64,000 nucleotides of DNA from the NCBI GenBank assembly GCA_905220665.1, contig CAJNAR010000011.1:248001-312000 (forward strand). The letters are read 5' to 3'. This DNA is from Albugo candida (lineage: Eukaryota; Oomycota; Peronosporomycetes; Albuginales; Albuginaceae). A program made the position numbers and the translations under genes. Below are positions 44,426 to 54,887 of the stretch, piece after piece. Within the stretch, counting starts at the first letter, position 1. Each line of letters opens with the position of its first letter. The notes below the pieces were generated by a model. It was not told where the DNA came from. It ran no database searches and was given only the letters and a program-made list of their open reading frames with translations.

Positions 44426-46256
44426 GCATTGCGTGGAAGAGAGTGGATTACAGGTTAGGAGTTAGAATCGCTGTAAAGATCATCCATTGACCATAAGAAA
44501 CGTTTGCAATTGAATTACAAGTTTGTACTCAATGATCGTTGAATAATCATGATTTGATGTACTTCCTTCCGTTTTACTGATAATGCATAATGCATCTGGT
44601 AACTTTGGTTTTGAAGAATGCCACGTTCAAACTACTTGTGTAGTTGAGCTCTCCTTGGATTCTCTAGACGATTGAAAAGCAGATAGAAAGCATTTCCGAG
44701 AATGTACACGTGACTGTATTTAACTGTTCCAAGTGTCCAAATTCGAAGCAGAACTCGTTTGTCATATCTAGAACTAATGAAATATACTTATACAAGTATT
44801 GCGATACGCACGAATCGAGTCCAGATAGTGGATCTTGTGATCAAATGTCGTGCCGACATGAGTTGTGTGAACATAGAATTCGCATCTTTATCGATTGATA
44901 TTTGTGCAGCAACACTAATTGACTGCCGATTACCCGACTCATTCATAACACAACACTGTCATCTAAATTTACACAATAATCATACTGCCTCGATCCAAAA
45001 CGATGTTGACAAGGCTGTCAAAAGAAAAGTCTATATTAGTCGAGTCGAGTGGATGCTTTTACTACAGCAGTCTCTAAATAAGATTTGACTTGGAAAGTAG
45101 CGACGGTGATGGATTGTAAAGAAAGTAAGGAGTTTCGATGAACAACACTAGCGATTTATTAACTTTCGCGAACAAATTTCCTATAATCCCGATACGATAC
45201 TAAAAAAGTATGACAATTTCACCTGTATTTGATTTCAAAGTTTCTAGAAATGCAGCAACATGACTCGAATCATCGGTCGGGTTTGATGCGTGGTGGGGCT
45301 TTTAATTCAGTTTAGTGGTTTCTAATGAATATGGCGTTTCATTAGGTTTTGTAGCTGGGGAAGGAGGAAGCGGAATCTGGTTAGCGTTGTTTAAAGGAGT
45401 ATCACGCTTGACTTCGGGATTCGGTATCAAAGTTGCTTGAGGATCGAACGAAGTCGGCTCGAGATCTTCCTTCTCTTTTGTATCCGCTAGTGGACTTGAC
45501 GGAGATGAAACAACTGAAGGATTGATAGATGAGGGAGGTGATAGAGCTTGTTTCAGGCAGTCGAAATGCATCTCCTCTTGATAACTCGTCTTCGAAGGGA
45601 ACGGTTGTGAGCTTAGTAATCCTTGGTCAGGATAAGTGGTAGTCGATAGTGGAGATGCAGTATCTTGCTTTTGAGGTATTTCTTCTAGATAATGCTTGTT
45701 TTCTGGATAGGGTGGCAAAACGTTATTAGGGTCGTTGTCAAGAAAGTTCGGTACGCCCGGTGGTGAGATTTCTCCAGGATTTGACGCAGTCGGCGCTCCG
45801 TTAGGTTTTGTAGCTGGAGTTGATTGTCCATTACTGTACTTCTCGAACGAAGGGATCGTCGGCGACCATCCCTTTGCAATTTCCTGAGGTAAAGTCTCCT
45901 CCTCTGCACGAAGAGCTTGGTTTGTAGTAGAAGTTGGCGTCTGTCCATCGGTAACATTTGTGGCACTGCCAATATGAACATTCAATAAAAGCATTCCCAC
46001 GCAAAGACATGTTGCGTTTTTCATGGTGTCAAGTGAGGGTTTACAAAGGATACTGTAGTTGTGCAAGTAACTGTGTTGAGAAAGAAATCTCGGGAATGAG
46101 TAGATGCATCGATCAATTTCGTGAGATTACACATCAATACTTCTTTCTCTGAGGCTTGAGCCATACATTCGTAGCACACTCCATCCCTTACTGCTAGTAA
46201 GCTTCTCGTTTACAATATTAGAGCGTGTTTGTTGCCATTTTATACTATCAATGGAC
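44426..46256. repeat. Tandem duplication unit 2 (about 1.83 kb)
   Basis: Second copy of the unit, containing member D. Small indels and scattered substitutions distinguish it from unit 1, in coding and non-coding parts alike. Confidence 0.9.
45302..46024 (-). CDS. Secreted proline-rich QxLR protein, 240 aa (family member D)
   Basis: Tandem paralogue of member C with the same length and layout: MKNATCLCVGMLLLNVHIGS leader, QALRAEEETLPQE, proline/serine-rich body and the NQIPLPPSPATKPNE end. About a dozen amino-acid differences are visible (for example HIGSATNVTDGQ versus QIDGATNATDKE after the leader). The frame is open 14 codons further upstream, but ATG 46024 aligns with the start of C and opens the leader. 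Intact. Confidence 0.82.
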   Translation of the reverse strand: MKNATCLCVGMLLLNVHIGSATNVTDGQTPTSTTNQALRAEEETLPQEIAKGWSPTIPSFEKYSNGQSTPATKPNGAPTASNPGEISPPGVPNFLDNDPNNVLPPYPENKHYLEEIPQKQDTASPLSTTTYPDQGLLSSQPFPSKTSYQEEMHFDCLKQALSPPSSINPSVVSSPSSPLADTKEKEDLEPTSFDPQATLIPNPEVKRDTPLNNANQIPLPPSPATKPNETPYSLETTKLN

Positions 46257-46678
46257 GCATTGCGTGGAAGAGAGTGCGATTACAGGTTAGGAGTTAAGAT
46301 CGTTGTAAAGATCATCCTTTGACCATAAGAAACGTTTTCAATTGAATTACAAGTTTGTACTCAATGATCGCTGAATAATCCGGATTTGATGTACTTCCTT
46401 CCGTTTTACTGGTAATGCATAATGCATCTGGTAACTTTGGTTTTGAGGAATGCCACGTGCAAACTACTTGTGTAGTTGAGCTCACCTTGGATTCTCTAGA
46501 CGATTGAAAAGCAGAACAAAAAGCATTTCCGAGAGTGTACACGTGACTATATAATCAGTTCGAAGTGCCTAAGTTCGAAGTAGAATTCGTTTTCATATCT
46601 AGAACTAATGAAATATACTTATACAAGTATTGTGATACGCACGAATCGAGTTTAGATAGTGGATCTTGTCATCAGGTA
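46257..46678. repeat. Truncated third copy of the tandem unit
   Basis: Matches the first 420 bp of units 1 and 2 (3' flanking part, no effector coding sequence) and breaks off at about 46675, within the motif gtggatcttgtcatcag, where retroelement-associated sequence begins. Confidence 0.85.
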
Positions 46679-46819
46679 CGTATCTACACGAGCTGTATGT
46701 GTTGTTTCGTCTCGCGTCCGAAAAGGTAGACATAAAAGTATGATTCATATTAAACGGCGTTTCACTGTCTGCTAATAATCGTACGTTACTTACTACCTTA
46801 TTGCACACGCAGCCAACAG

Positions 46820-48270
46820 TCGCGTCGTTTCAACACTCCTTCCCGGGATGTGTTCACAACAGACCCACTAGCTCGCGTAGTTCGCGTAACCTCGGAGCTG
46901 CCAATGTCTTGCTTGGGGAGCACATCAGCCCGCATCATTTTAGACTCGCGATACACCACGTTAATCAAACCCTTCTTGCTGCAATCCTTTACGAACTTGT
47001 GCTTTACTGCGATGTGCTTCGGTCTTCTCTAGCTGTCCTCGCCGATGATCTGTTTAATTGCCGCCTGGTTGTCGACGTGAAGTATCATTGGAGCTTTCAC
47101 TTTGATTCCAACCTCATCGTGTAGCTCACACATTCCGAGTAGCTCACTTGTCACTAGAGAAGCCGCAACAAACTCTGCCTCCATTGTAGATAGAACCACG
47201 CTTGCTTTTTTCTTGCAGATCCACCCCACTAAAATCCCTTTCATACACACCCCTCCACCACTCAAAGACTTACGATCTTTGCGATCTCCTTCATAATCGG
47301 CGTCGCTGTAGCCTTGTAATGACACTCGTCCACTTTTGATATTGTCATCATCATCCTTCATCCGGAATGGTAAATGCTTCGTCCCTTTCAGATACTTAAC
47401 TATCCACTTAGCCCATCGCCAGTCGCATTCGCGTGGTATATGGGCCCGTCGGCTGGCTCGATGCACGGCAAACGCGATGTCAGGTCTCGTACATGGTGCA
47501 ATCCACAGCAGGCTCCCGTTCAACGATTGGAATGTGAATATGGTCGGTTTCTCTGTCGTTCCACCGTTTAATTCAGGTAGGATCTCACCTTCGCCTTCGC
47601 TGTCTTGATCATCTCCGAACGGTGTTCGTGCTGGATTTGACAACTCAAGTCCAATAGTAATAAGTAGCTCTTGAATGCATTGCTCTAGCTAAAGTGAGTA
47701 CCTATTTTCGGTGTCGTACGTCACCCCATGTCTAGAAACTTTGTCACCATCCCGAAGTCCTTCACTTCTATCACGTGCATGTTCTTAAAGAACTGATCGA
47801 CCATGGTCGTGTTTGTGCCCGTCACCAAAAGATCGTTCACATACACACCCACTGTCGTGGTCTCGGAATCACCCCTTTTGCAGTACAGACAGCTGTCGGT
47901 GTAACACTGTCTGAAGCCCAATTTCTCGAGAGTTATGTGTAGGAGCTCGGCCCAGGGTCTTCCAGCTTGCTTTAGGCCGTATAGGATCTTCTTGAGTTTT
48001 ATGCCACGTTGCTACTGTCGCCTTGATCAGACACTTTGAACTTGTTCCCTTCCATAACCATACCTTGGGGAAGATGTAAAAAGATTTTCAAATCTTCTAA
48101 TGTCGCCGAGCGTTTGAGGGGATCGCCACAACCTTGCAAGTGCCAGAAATATCCTCGCCTTCGTCATGTTCATCACCGCACTGAATGTAATGTTGTGATC
48201 AAAACCATTGAATTGTTCGTTGCCAGTAGACCACAAAAGCCGATGGGTATATTCACCCTCGCATCTTATC
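46820..48270 (-). mobile_element. Degenerate Ty1/copia retrotransposon fragment (reverse transcriptase and RNase H)
   Basis: On the minus strand, from 48270 downward: GNEQFNGFDHNITFSAV (start of the copia RT core), LALARLWRSPQTLGDI, YTDSCLYCKRG, YVNDLLVTG (the canonical YVDD box with one catalytic Asp changed to Asn), then RNase H with GYSDADYEGDRKDRKSLSGG, LSTMEAEFVAAS, HVDNQAAIKQI and the closing MMRADVLPK (usually ADILTK). The pieces lie in different frames and an in-frame TAG follows IIGEDS, so the element is dead. No LTRs were recognised, and gag, protease and integrase are absent here. Confidence 0.88.
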
Positions 48271-48429
48271 GACATGGTAAAAGGGTACAATGGGAGAGCA
48301 CCTCTTTTTGGTGGAAACACGCATTTAGAATGTGGCATCAGATGGAATGAATTATTACAATTTAATATTCAAATGTTCTATAGCGCCGTCAGTACTACAT
48401 GAAACAACCGATGTGGTTCCACTTCGACC

Positions 48430-49569
48430 AAAGAATTACATTCTGAAGCTGCTACTCGTAATCCGAGTGCTCAAAACGTCTGGTACAATCTTGGCATGGT
48501 GAGGAACCACATTTCCGGAATCGTTTGCTACAGCTTTCGAGATTCGAAGTCCCCAAGACTTTTTTCGAGAAAGCGACACATGGCCATCGAAGGAAGCTTT
48601 CGTCGATATATATTACAGGGACGAAAAGCTGAATACATCGGATATGGCTAAACAAAAGTTATTGAGTCGACCTTCCAATGAGGTCACTCAGATACTTCAT
48701 TGTTATCACTCGACAATTGGTCTCATCACTTGGATCCCAAATACAAGTGCCAGATCGTTTTATATGGGCATACGATACAAGAAGAGAAATCATAGTTTCC
48801 CGTCTATTCACGCCTTCAACTCTCACGTACCGTCTGGAAACCTCCCGAACAAACCAAGAGCCATCCCGTGTCAATACATTGGTCCTCACGGGCGAGACCG
48901 GACGCACCAGATACAGAAAGAGTTCAAACATCATCACGACATCTTAAATATGCCTACCGATTTTCGGACATCTGCAATTTCGTATGGCCTTTCTGATGTT
49001 GCCAAATCCATCGTTTCTGGTTCTTAAAGAATACTCAGCCCGACACTATATTGTGTGCGCAGCCTTCGTGTGGGGCAGTGGAATCCGATCAACATCTCTG
49101 TCTCGTGTGCGATCACACGGCAAAAGTATGGATGGAGTTGACTCCTACTTGAATTCAGATTTTCTTATCACGACCACGTTAGACGCATCATTAGACGCAT
49201 ATTGCATCTGCAACTGTGCCAACGCTTCGGTCGCGGCAGAAAGAATATCAGCGAGATATATCAGATTTATGGCTTGCATTGCAAGCGGTGACAATGCACT
49301 TCGTCAGGATCGATTGGTATCGTCGTACCCTCGATCAGCGATCATCAATTTCGACAGTTATAGCACTTTCCATGGTCTATACCACGTTTAGTGCGCACGT
49401 TCGGTACTTTCGAAGACGGTATTACGATCAAGACGAGAGTATTCGGCTTGTAAAGGTGTTGCATCAACTCGAACGCAAGAATCATTATTTAGCTTCTACA
49501 AGGATTCGAAGATCATTGCTGCGGATGCGGCACGGGCAAGTCGAAATGCAAGTGGAACTGCATTCCTAG
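48430..49569 (+). mobile_element. Degenerate LINE (non-LTR retrotransposon) 3' fragment
   Basis: Plus-strand pieces in shifting frames. Around 49060-49160 one frame gives CAQPSCGAVESDQHLCLVCDH and then KVWMELTP, matching the zinc-binding motif found after the RT domain in many LINEs (CxxxxC...HxxxxC...VW). From 49216 to 49569 another frame encodes LWLALQAVTMHFVRID and VYTTFSAHVRYFRRRYY, a helical C-terminal tail. Upstream, 48430-48980, there is related-looking but uninterpretable sequence. Multiple frameshifts; inactive. Confidence 0.5.
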
Positions 49570-49583
49570 CTTTAGCCGGATGG

Positions 49584-49820
49584 CAACGGACAGCCTAGTG
49601 TGGCGCACAACAAGTGGGAAAACACGGTACTTTTGTACAATCTGACAACTTAGAGATTATAATATGTCTTCTCGTTGATAGTCATGTATTGCAGTAGTCT
49701 CAACCCACCACAATAGGACACTGTTTTCCAGCGTGTAAATGATATAATATAGAAGTTGTCAGATTGTACAAAAGTACCGTGTTTTCCCACTTGTTGTGCG
49801 CCACACTAGGCTGTCCGTTG
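49584..49820. mobile_element. 237-bp element with perfect 68-bp terminal inverted repeats (MITE-like)
   Basis: Arms 49584-49651 and 49753-49820 are exact reverse complements by eye, starting caacggacagcctagtgtgg at the left and ending with its complement at the right, with a 101-bp non-coding loop. No coding capacity. No clear target-site duplication is visible at the ends, so it could also be a hairpin remnant of a larger element. It abuts the LINE fragment. Confidence 0.75.
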
Positions 49821-49869
49821 TAAGGTAGCCTAGGCAAGTCGAGAAGTCAGTTAGTCTAATTCTAGTAGT

Positions 49870-50584
49870 AAAACACCTCCAACTGAAGCTTGAGCCATAC
49901 ATTCGCAGTACACTCCATCTCTTACTGTCATTACAGATTAGTAGTCAGAAGCATTGCAAAGGTCATCCTTTGACCATGGGAAACGTTTTTTTCGTACTCG
50001 TATTACAAGTTTGTACTTAATCATGGCTTATTAAATCCGGGTAAGGAACTCGATGTATTTACTTCCGTTTTGCTGGGAATGCATAGTGTATCTTGTAACT
50101 TAGTTTTTGAACAAATACCACTCCAGCACTACTTGTGATCGATTGTATAACTCGTACGAGCTGCATGATCACATGTTGCATCTATTTACCGATTGAGATT
50201 TATGTATGCAGCAACACTAGCTCACTGCCCAGTTCCCGATACATTCAAACCGCATTTCTATCATCTAAAATTGCGTAAGTCCTATACTGCCCTTATGTCG
50301 AATATTCCTGGATACCTGAAATGAAAACTCTACATTGGCTAGTCTAGAGACGCATTTAATACAATAGTTTCCGGATGATCATTTGGCGTGCATAAGAAGC
50401 CACGGTGATTGAATGCAAAAAGAAAAATTTCTCGATATACAGGATTAAAGGATACATTGATTTTCGTAATACAGACGCGGTGCTGAAAAGCATGAATATT
50501 TCACCCGATTCCTGTTCTAGATTTTCTAGTCATAACACCATGGCTCGGAACCATCGCGCAGACTTGGCAAGCGGTGAGGCGTTT
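49870..50584. repeat. Diverged copy of the tandem unit's flanking region
   Basis: Sequence such as cttgagccatacattcgcag, tgaccatgggaaacgttt and gcagcaacactag matches, with many substitutions, the non-coding parts of units 1 and 2 in the same order. It leads directly into pseudogene E, so it is an older copy of the same unit. No gene is seen in this part. Confidence 0.7.
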
Positions 50585-51382
50585 ATTCCAGGCTACGGTT
50601 TGAAATGGAGATTACTCCTCATAGATTCTGTAGCTGGGAAGGAGGAAGCGAAATCTGTTTAAAGTTTTTTTACGGAGGCTTAGGATTGACTTCTGGGTCC
50701 GGTAGGGAAACTTGTCTAAGATTGGACGAAGTCGGCTCGCTTTGACGGTGTTTAGCAATGAGAAGTATATGTAGATAAGGGCGAGGGGCTTTTTCGAGGC
50801 TGTTTAAAGCTATCAACATGTGATCATGCTTGGTCTCTGGGCTTGATGGTGGCTTGACGGAGCTGGACCGTATAAAGGATAAGTAGGTGAAGGAGGTGCG
50901 AGGGCTTGTTTTGGAGGCATCTCCTTGTGCTCATGTTTGTTCTCTAGACACGGTGGTGACATTTTTCTAGGATTTGAAGAGGTCGGATCATGGTCAGTAT
51001 TTTTTGCTGGATGAGATTTCTTTAGGATTTGACGGAGTCGGATCATCATGATATTTCGAAGCGGGAGGAGATGGTGGAAGCTGTTTGTAATGGTCTGATG
51101 GCGTTGATGCATGATCAGATTTGGTAGCTGATGCAGGTATCCGACCTTTTTTGGAAATTCTTTGCCACGATGCCCGTTGTCGCACTCGTTCTTGGCGAAA
51201 GGGTCTTTTGAGTTGTCGGAGCTTGGTGGCGACCATTTCAATTCAAGTTCCTGAGGTAAACTCTAACCATTGCCCGAAGGGATCAGCTCGTAGTTGGCGT
51301 CTTTCATCCGTAAAAGTTGCAGAAGCGTCAATCGGAGCACTCAAAGTAGCATTCCCACGCAAAGACGGCTTGATATTTTCAT
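50585..51382 (-). pseudogene. Frameshifted family member (E)
   Basis: Starts (minus strand, ATG 51382) with MKISSRLCVGMLL, homologous to the leader of member F, but the frame breaks immediately. Later pieces in other frames, LKWSPPSSDNSKDPFAKNE and GHRGKEFPKKVG, match F's WSPLNSDNSKEPCSKDK and HGKEFPKDV. Further downstream ENKHEHKEMPPKQALAPPSP resembles both F and C/D. Multiple frameshifts; not translated as one protein. No long repeat array is present. Confidence 0.8.
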
Positions 51383-52160
51383 GATATCAGGTAAAATTCT
51401 ACCAAGTTGACCGCAGTTGATACAATAGCTGTGTTGAGAAAGGAATCTCGAAAATAGACTGTCGGAAACGTTAAGTCCGTGAGATGACAGACCGATTGTG
51501 TAATGTGCGAGCGAATGTGGCAAAAGGGTATTTTATGTATGTGAACTTCACGACACAGTTAAATGAGTCAGAATTTGAAGGAGGCATTTGATGTACCTAT
51601 TGTTGTTTCACGAAATTGATAATGCATAAAGTAATTTTATAACTTTCTTTGTAAGCGAAATCCATTCCAACGGTGTTTCCTTGTCGAGCTCGTCTACATA
51701 TCATCCCATCATAAATAGAGAGAGCATATATCAACTGTACAATGTAAAATAAAAAGTGTGCAAGGAATTGTAGTGCATTAATTTCGGGTAGAGTTGATTG
51801 TCTTGACACGAACGGCATGGACTAAGTTTAACAATTATAGATCGATTGGGGGTTTTGTACTAACAACTAAAAGAAAGCTATACATTGGCCAGCGTAATAG
51901 GTGCTTCTAGACAAAAGTGTCTTGATGATGATTCGATGTGCAGGAATGTCGGCGATAAGGGATTATGATAGAAATTCAGATTTTTGGGTACAAAAGATGA
52001 GGTATATATTCACTTCAGCGAAGTACAATCAAAAAATGCAGATGCGATACTAAACAACATGATGATTTTGCCTGAATTCTGTTCTGATTTCTTGACAACA
52101 TGGCTCGAAGCTTCGCATGGCTCAGAACCATCGTTCACTTTTGGTAACTGGTGAGAATTG
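51383..52160. other. Intergenic between pseudogene E and gene F
   Basis: The first 80 bp are the conserved family 5' flank. The remainder shows no supported frame. Confidence 0.5.
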
Positions 52161-54887
52161 TTAGTCCAGTTTAGGGTTCTCTGACGGGAACGGCTTCTCG
52201 TTAGATTTTGTAGCTGTCGGAGGAGGGGGTGGAACCTGTTTAACATTGTTTGACGGAGTCTCAGTCTCGCTTTTCGGATTCGTTGGTGGAAAATCTTTAG
52301 GATTTGACGAAATTGGCTCGGAGTCGGGGATTTTCTCCGGGCACGGGGCTGGACTTGGCGGAGCAGGGCTACCTCCTTTGACATCGCTTGGTGGTGGACC
52401 CTCGTGCTCATGTTTGTTTTCCGGGCACGGTTGTGTCTTTGGAGATGGCGGGTTAACAACTTTAGGATTGCTTGGTGGTGGACCGTCGTTTTCATGTCTG
52501 TTCTCCGGGCACGGTTGTAGATTTGGAGGAGATGCGGTAACAACTTTAGGAGTGTTTGGTGGTGGACCCCCGTGTTCATGCTCAGTCTCCGGGAACGGGG
52601 CTGGAATTGGCGGAACAGGGCTACCTCCTTTCACATCGCTTGGTGGTGGACCCTCGTGTTCATTCTCAGTCTTCGGGCTCGGTGATGGACTTGGTGGAGC
52701 AGGGATAACTTGTTTAGGATTGCTTGGTGATGGACCCTCGTGTTCATGCTCAGTCTCCGGGCACGGGGCTGGAATTGGCGGAACAGGTTTACCTCCTTTG
52801 ACCTCGCTCGATGGCGGACCCTCGGTTTCATGCCTGTTATCCGGGCATGGGGATGGAATTGGCGGAACAGGGCTACCTCCTTTGACATCGCTTGGTGGTG
52901 GACCGTCGTGTTCATTCTCAGTCTTCGGGCTCGGTGATGGACTTGGTGGAGCAGGGATAACTTGTTTAGGAATGCTTGGTGATGGACCCTCGTGTTCATG
53001 CTCAGTCTCCGGGCACGGGGCTGGAATTGGCGGAACAGGGCTACCTCCTTTCACATCGCTTGGTGGTGGACCGTCGTGTTCATTCTCAGTCTTCGGGCTC
53101 GGTGATGGACTTGGTGGAGCAGGGATAACTTGTTTAGGATTGCTTGGTGATGGACCCTCGTGTTCATGCTCAGTCTCCGGGCACGGGGCTGGAATTGGCG
53201 GAACAGGTTTACCTCCTTTGACCTCGCTCGATGGCGGACCCTCGGTTTCATGCCTGTTATCCGGGCATGGGGATGGAATTGGCGGAACAGGGCTACCTCC
53301 TTTGACATCGCTTGGTGGTGGACCGTCGTGTTCATTCTCAGTCTTCGGGCTCGGTGATGGACTTGGTGGAGCAGGAATAACTTGTTTAGGATTGCTTGGT
53401 GATGGACCCTCGTGTTCATGCTCAGTCTCCGGGCACGGGGCTGGAATTGGCGGAACAGGGCTACCTCCTTTCACATCGCTTGGTGGTGGACCGTCGTGTT
53501 CATTCTCAGTCTTCGGGCTCGGTGATGGACTTGGTGGAGCAGGAATAACTTGTTTAGGATTGCTTGGTGATGGACCCTCGTGTTCATACTCAGTCTCCGG
53601 GCACGGGGCTGGAATTGGCGGAACAGGGCTACCTCCTTTGACATCGCTTGGTGGTGGACCCTCGTGTTCATTCTCAGTCTTCGGGCTCGGTGATGGACTT
53701 GGTGGAGCAGGAATAACTTGTTTAGGATTGCTTGGTGATGGACCCTCGTGTTCATGCTCAGTCTCCGGGCACGGGGCTGGAATTGGCGGAACAGGGCTAC
53801 CTCCTTTGACATCGCTTGGTGGTGGACCCTCGTGTTCATTCTCAGTCTTCGGGCTCGGTGATGGACTTGGTGGAGCAGGAATAACTTGTTTAGGATTGCT
53901 TGGTGATGGACCCTCGTGTTCATGCTCAGTCTCCGGGCACGGGGCTGGAATTGGCGGAACAGGGCTACCTCCTTTGACATCGCTTGGTGGTGGACCCTCG
54001 TGTTCATTCTCAGTCTTCGGGCTCGGTGATGGACTTGATGGAGCAGGGATAACTTCTTTAGGATTGCTTGGTGATGGACCCTCGTGTTCATGCTCAGTCT
54101 CCGGGCACGGGGCTGGAATTGACGGAACAGGGCTACCTCCTTTGACATCGCTTGGTGGTGGACCCTCGTGTTCATTCTCAGTCTTCGGGCTCGGTGATGG
54201 ACTTGGTGGAGCAGGGATAACTTGTTTAGGATTGCTTGGTGATGGACCCTCGTGTTCATGCTCAGTCTCCGGGCACGGGGCTGGAATTGACGGAACAGGG
54301 CTACCTCCTTTGACATCGCTTGGTGGTGGACCCTCGTGTTCATGTTTGTTCTCCGGGCACGGTTGTGGTTTTGGAGATGGCGGGTTAACAACTTTAGAAT
54401 TGCTTGGTGGGGGACCGTCGTTTTCATGTCTGTTCTCTGGGCACGGTTGTGGGTTTGACGAAGGTGAGTGTCCTGATATTGGCGACTCGTGTTCAGGATT
54501 CTCTACTGGTCCCGGTGGTGTGATTTCTTTAGGCTCGTCGTGAGGTTTCGGAGCTGGCGGAGTTGGCGGAAGCTGTTTGTAATTGTCTGATGGCGTTGAT
54601 GCGTGATCAGGTTTGGTTGATGACGGAGGTGTGGGAACATCTTTGGGGAATTCTTTGCCATGTTGCACGTCATCGTGCTTGTCCTTGGAGCAAGGTTCTT
54701 TTGAGTTGTCGGAGTTCAATGGCGACCAAGTTTTTTGTTCAACTTCCTGAGGTAAACTCTTGGTCATTGCCCGAAGGGATCTGCTTGGTACTGGATTTGG
54801 CGTCTGTCCATCCGTAGAGGTCACAGAAGCATCAATTTGAGCACTCAAAAAGAGCATTCCTACGCAAAGACGTCTAGATTTTTTCAT
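52161..54887 (-). CDS. Secreted RxLR-like proline-rich repeat protein, 908 aa (family member F)
   Basis: Leader MKKSRRLCVGMLFLSAQIDA, then RSLR at residues 36-39 and a downstream acidic PQEVEQK, the arrangement of an RxLR effector. A non-repeated segment (to about 130) precedes a large array of 28-residue units in two alternating types: GPSPSNPKQVIPAPPSPS followed by PSPKTENEHE, and GPPPSDVKGGSPVPPIPA followed by PCPETEHEHE. Together they form a 56-residue period. Runs of proline, histidine and glutamate dominate. The non-repeat C-terminus (VPPPPPTATKSNEKPFPSEN) matches that of members C and D. It is intact over 2.7 kb, which implies selection on the frame or recent expansion. The protein should be extended and hydroxyproline-like in character; function unknown. 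Confidence 0.85.
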   Translation of the reverse strand: MKKSRRLCVGMLFLSAQIDASVTSTDGQTPNPVPSRSLRAMTKSLPQEVEQKTWSPLNSDNSKEPCSKDKHDDVQHGKEFPKDVPTPPSSTKPDHASTPSDNYKQLPPTPPAPKPHDEPKEITPPGPVENPEHESPISGHSPSSNPQPCPENRHENDGPPPSNSKVVNPPSPKPQPCPENKHEHEGPPPSDVKGGSPVPSIPAPCPETEHEHEGPSPSNPKQVIPAPPSPSPSPKTENEHEGPPPSDVKGGSPVPSIPAPCPETEHEHEGPSPSNPKEVIPAPSSPSPSPKTENEHEGPPPSDVKGGSPVPPIPAPCPETEHEHEGPSPSNPKQVIPAPPSPSPSPKTENEHEGPPPSDVKGGSPVPPIPAPCPETEHEHEGPSPSNPKQVIPAPPSPSPSPKTENEHEGPPPSDVKGGSPVPPIPAPCPETEYEHEGPSPSNPKQVIPAPPSPSPSPKTENEHDGPPPSDVKGGSPVPPIPAPCPETEHEHEGPSPSNPKQVIPAPPSPSPSPKTENEHDGPPPSDVKGGSPVPPIPSPCPDNRHETEGPPSSEVKGGKPVPPIPAPCPETEHEHEGPSPSNPKQVIPAPPSPSPSPKTENEHDGPPPSDVKGGSPVPPIPAPCPETEHEHEGPSPSIPKQVIPAPPSPSPSPKTENEHDGPPPSDVKGGSPVPPIPSPCPDNRHETEGPPSSEVKGGKPVPPIPAPCPETEHEHEGPSPSNPKQVIPAPPSPSPSPKTENEHEGPPPSDVKGGSPVPPIPAPFPETEHEHGGPPPNTPKVVTASPPNLQPCPENRHENDGPPPSNPKVVNPPSPKTQPCPENKHEHEGPPPSDVKGGSPAPPSPAPCPEKIPDSEPISSNPKDFPPTNPKSETETPSNNVKQVPPPPPTATKSNEKPFPSENPKLD
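52330..54440. repeat. 84-bp tandem repeat array with 168-bp and 420-bp periods
   Basis: The repeat part of gene F: two alternating 84-bp unit types (168-bp period). Within it a 420-bp (five-unit) segment is duplicated almost exactly (52631-52999 against 53051-53419), showing recent segmental copying. The plus strand is stop-free across 52246-54543, and a further minus-strand frame is open over much of the array, a consequence of the unit length being a multiple of three. Confidence 0.93.
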
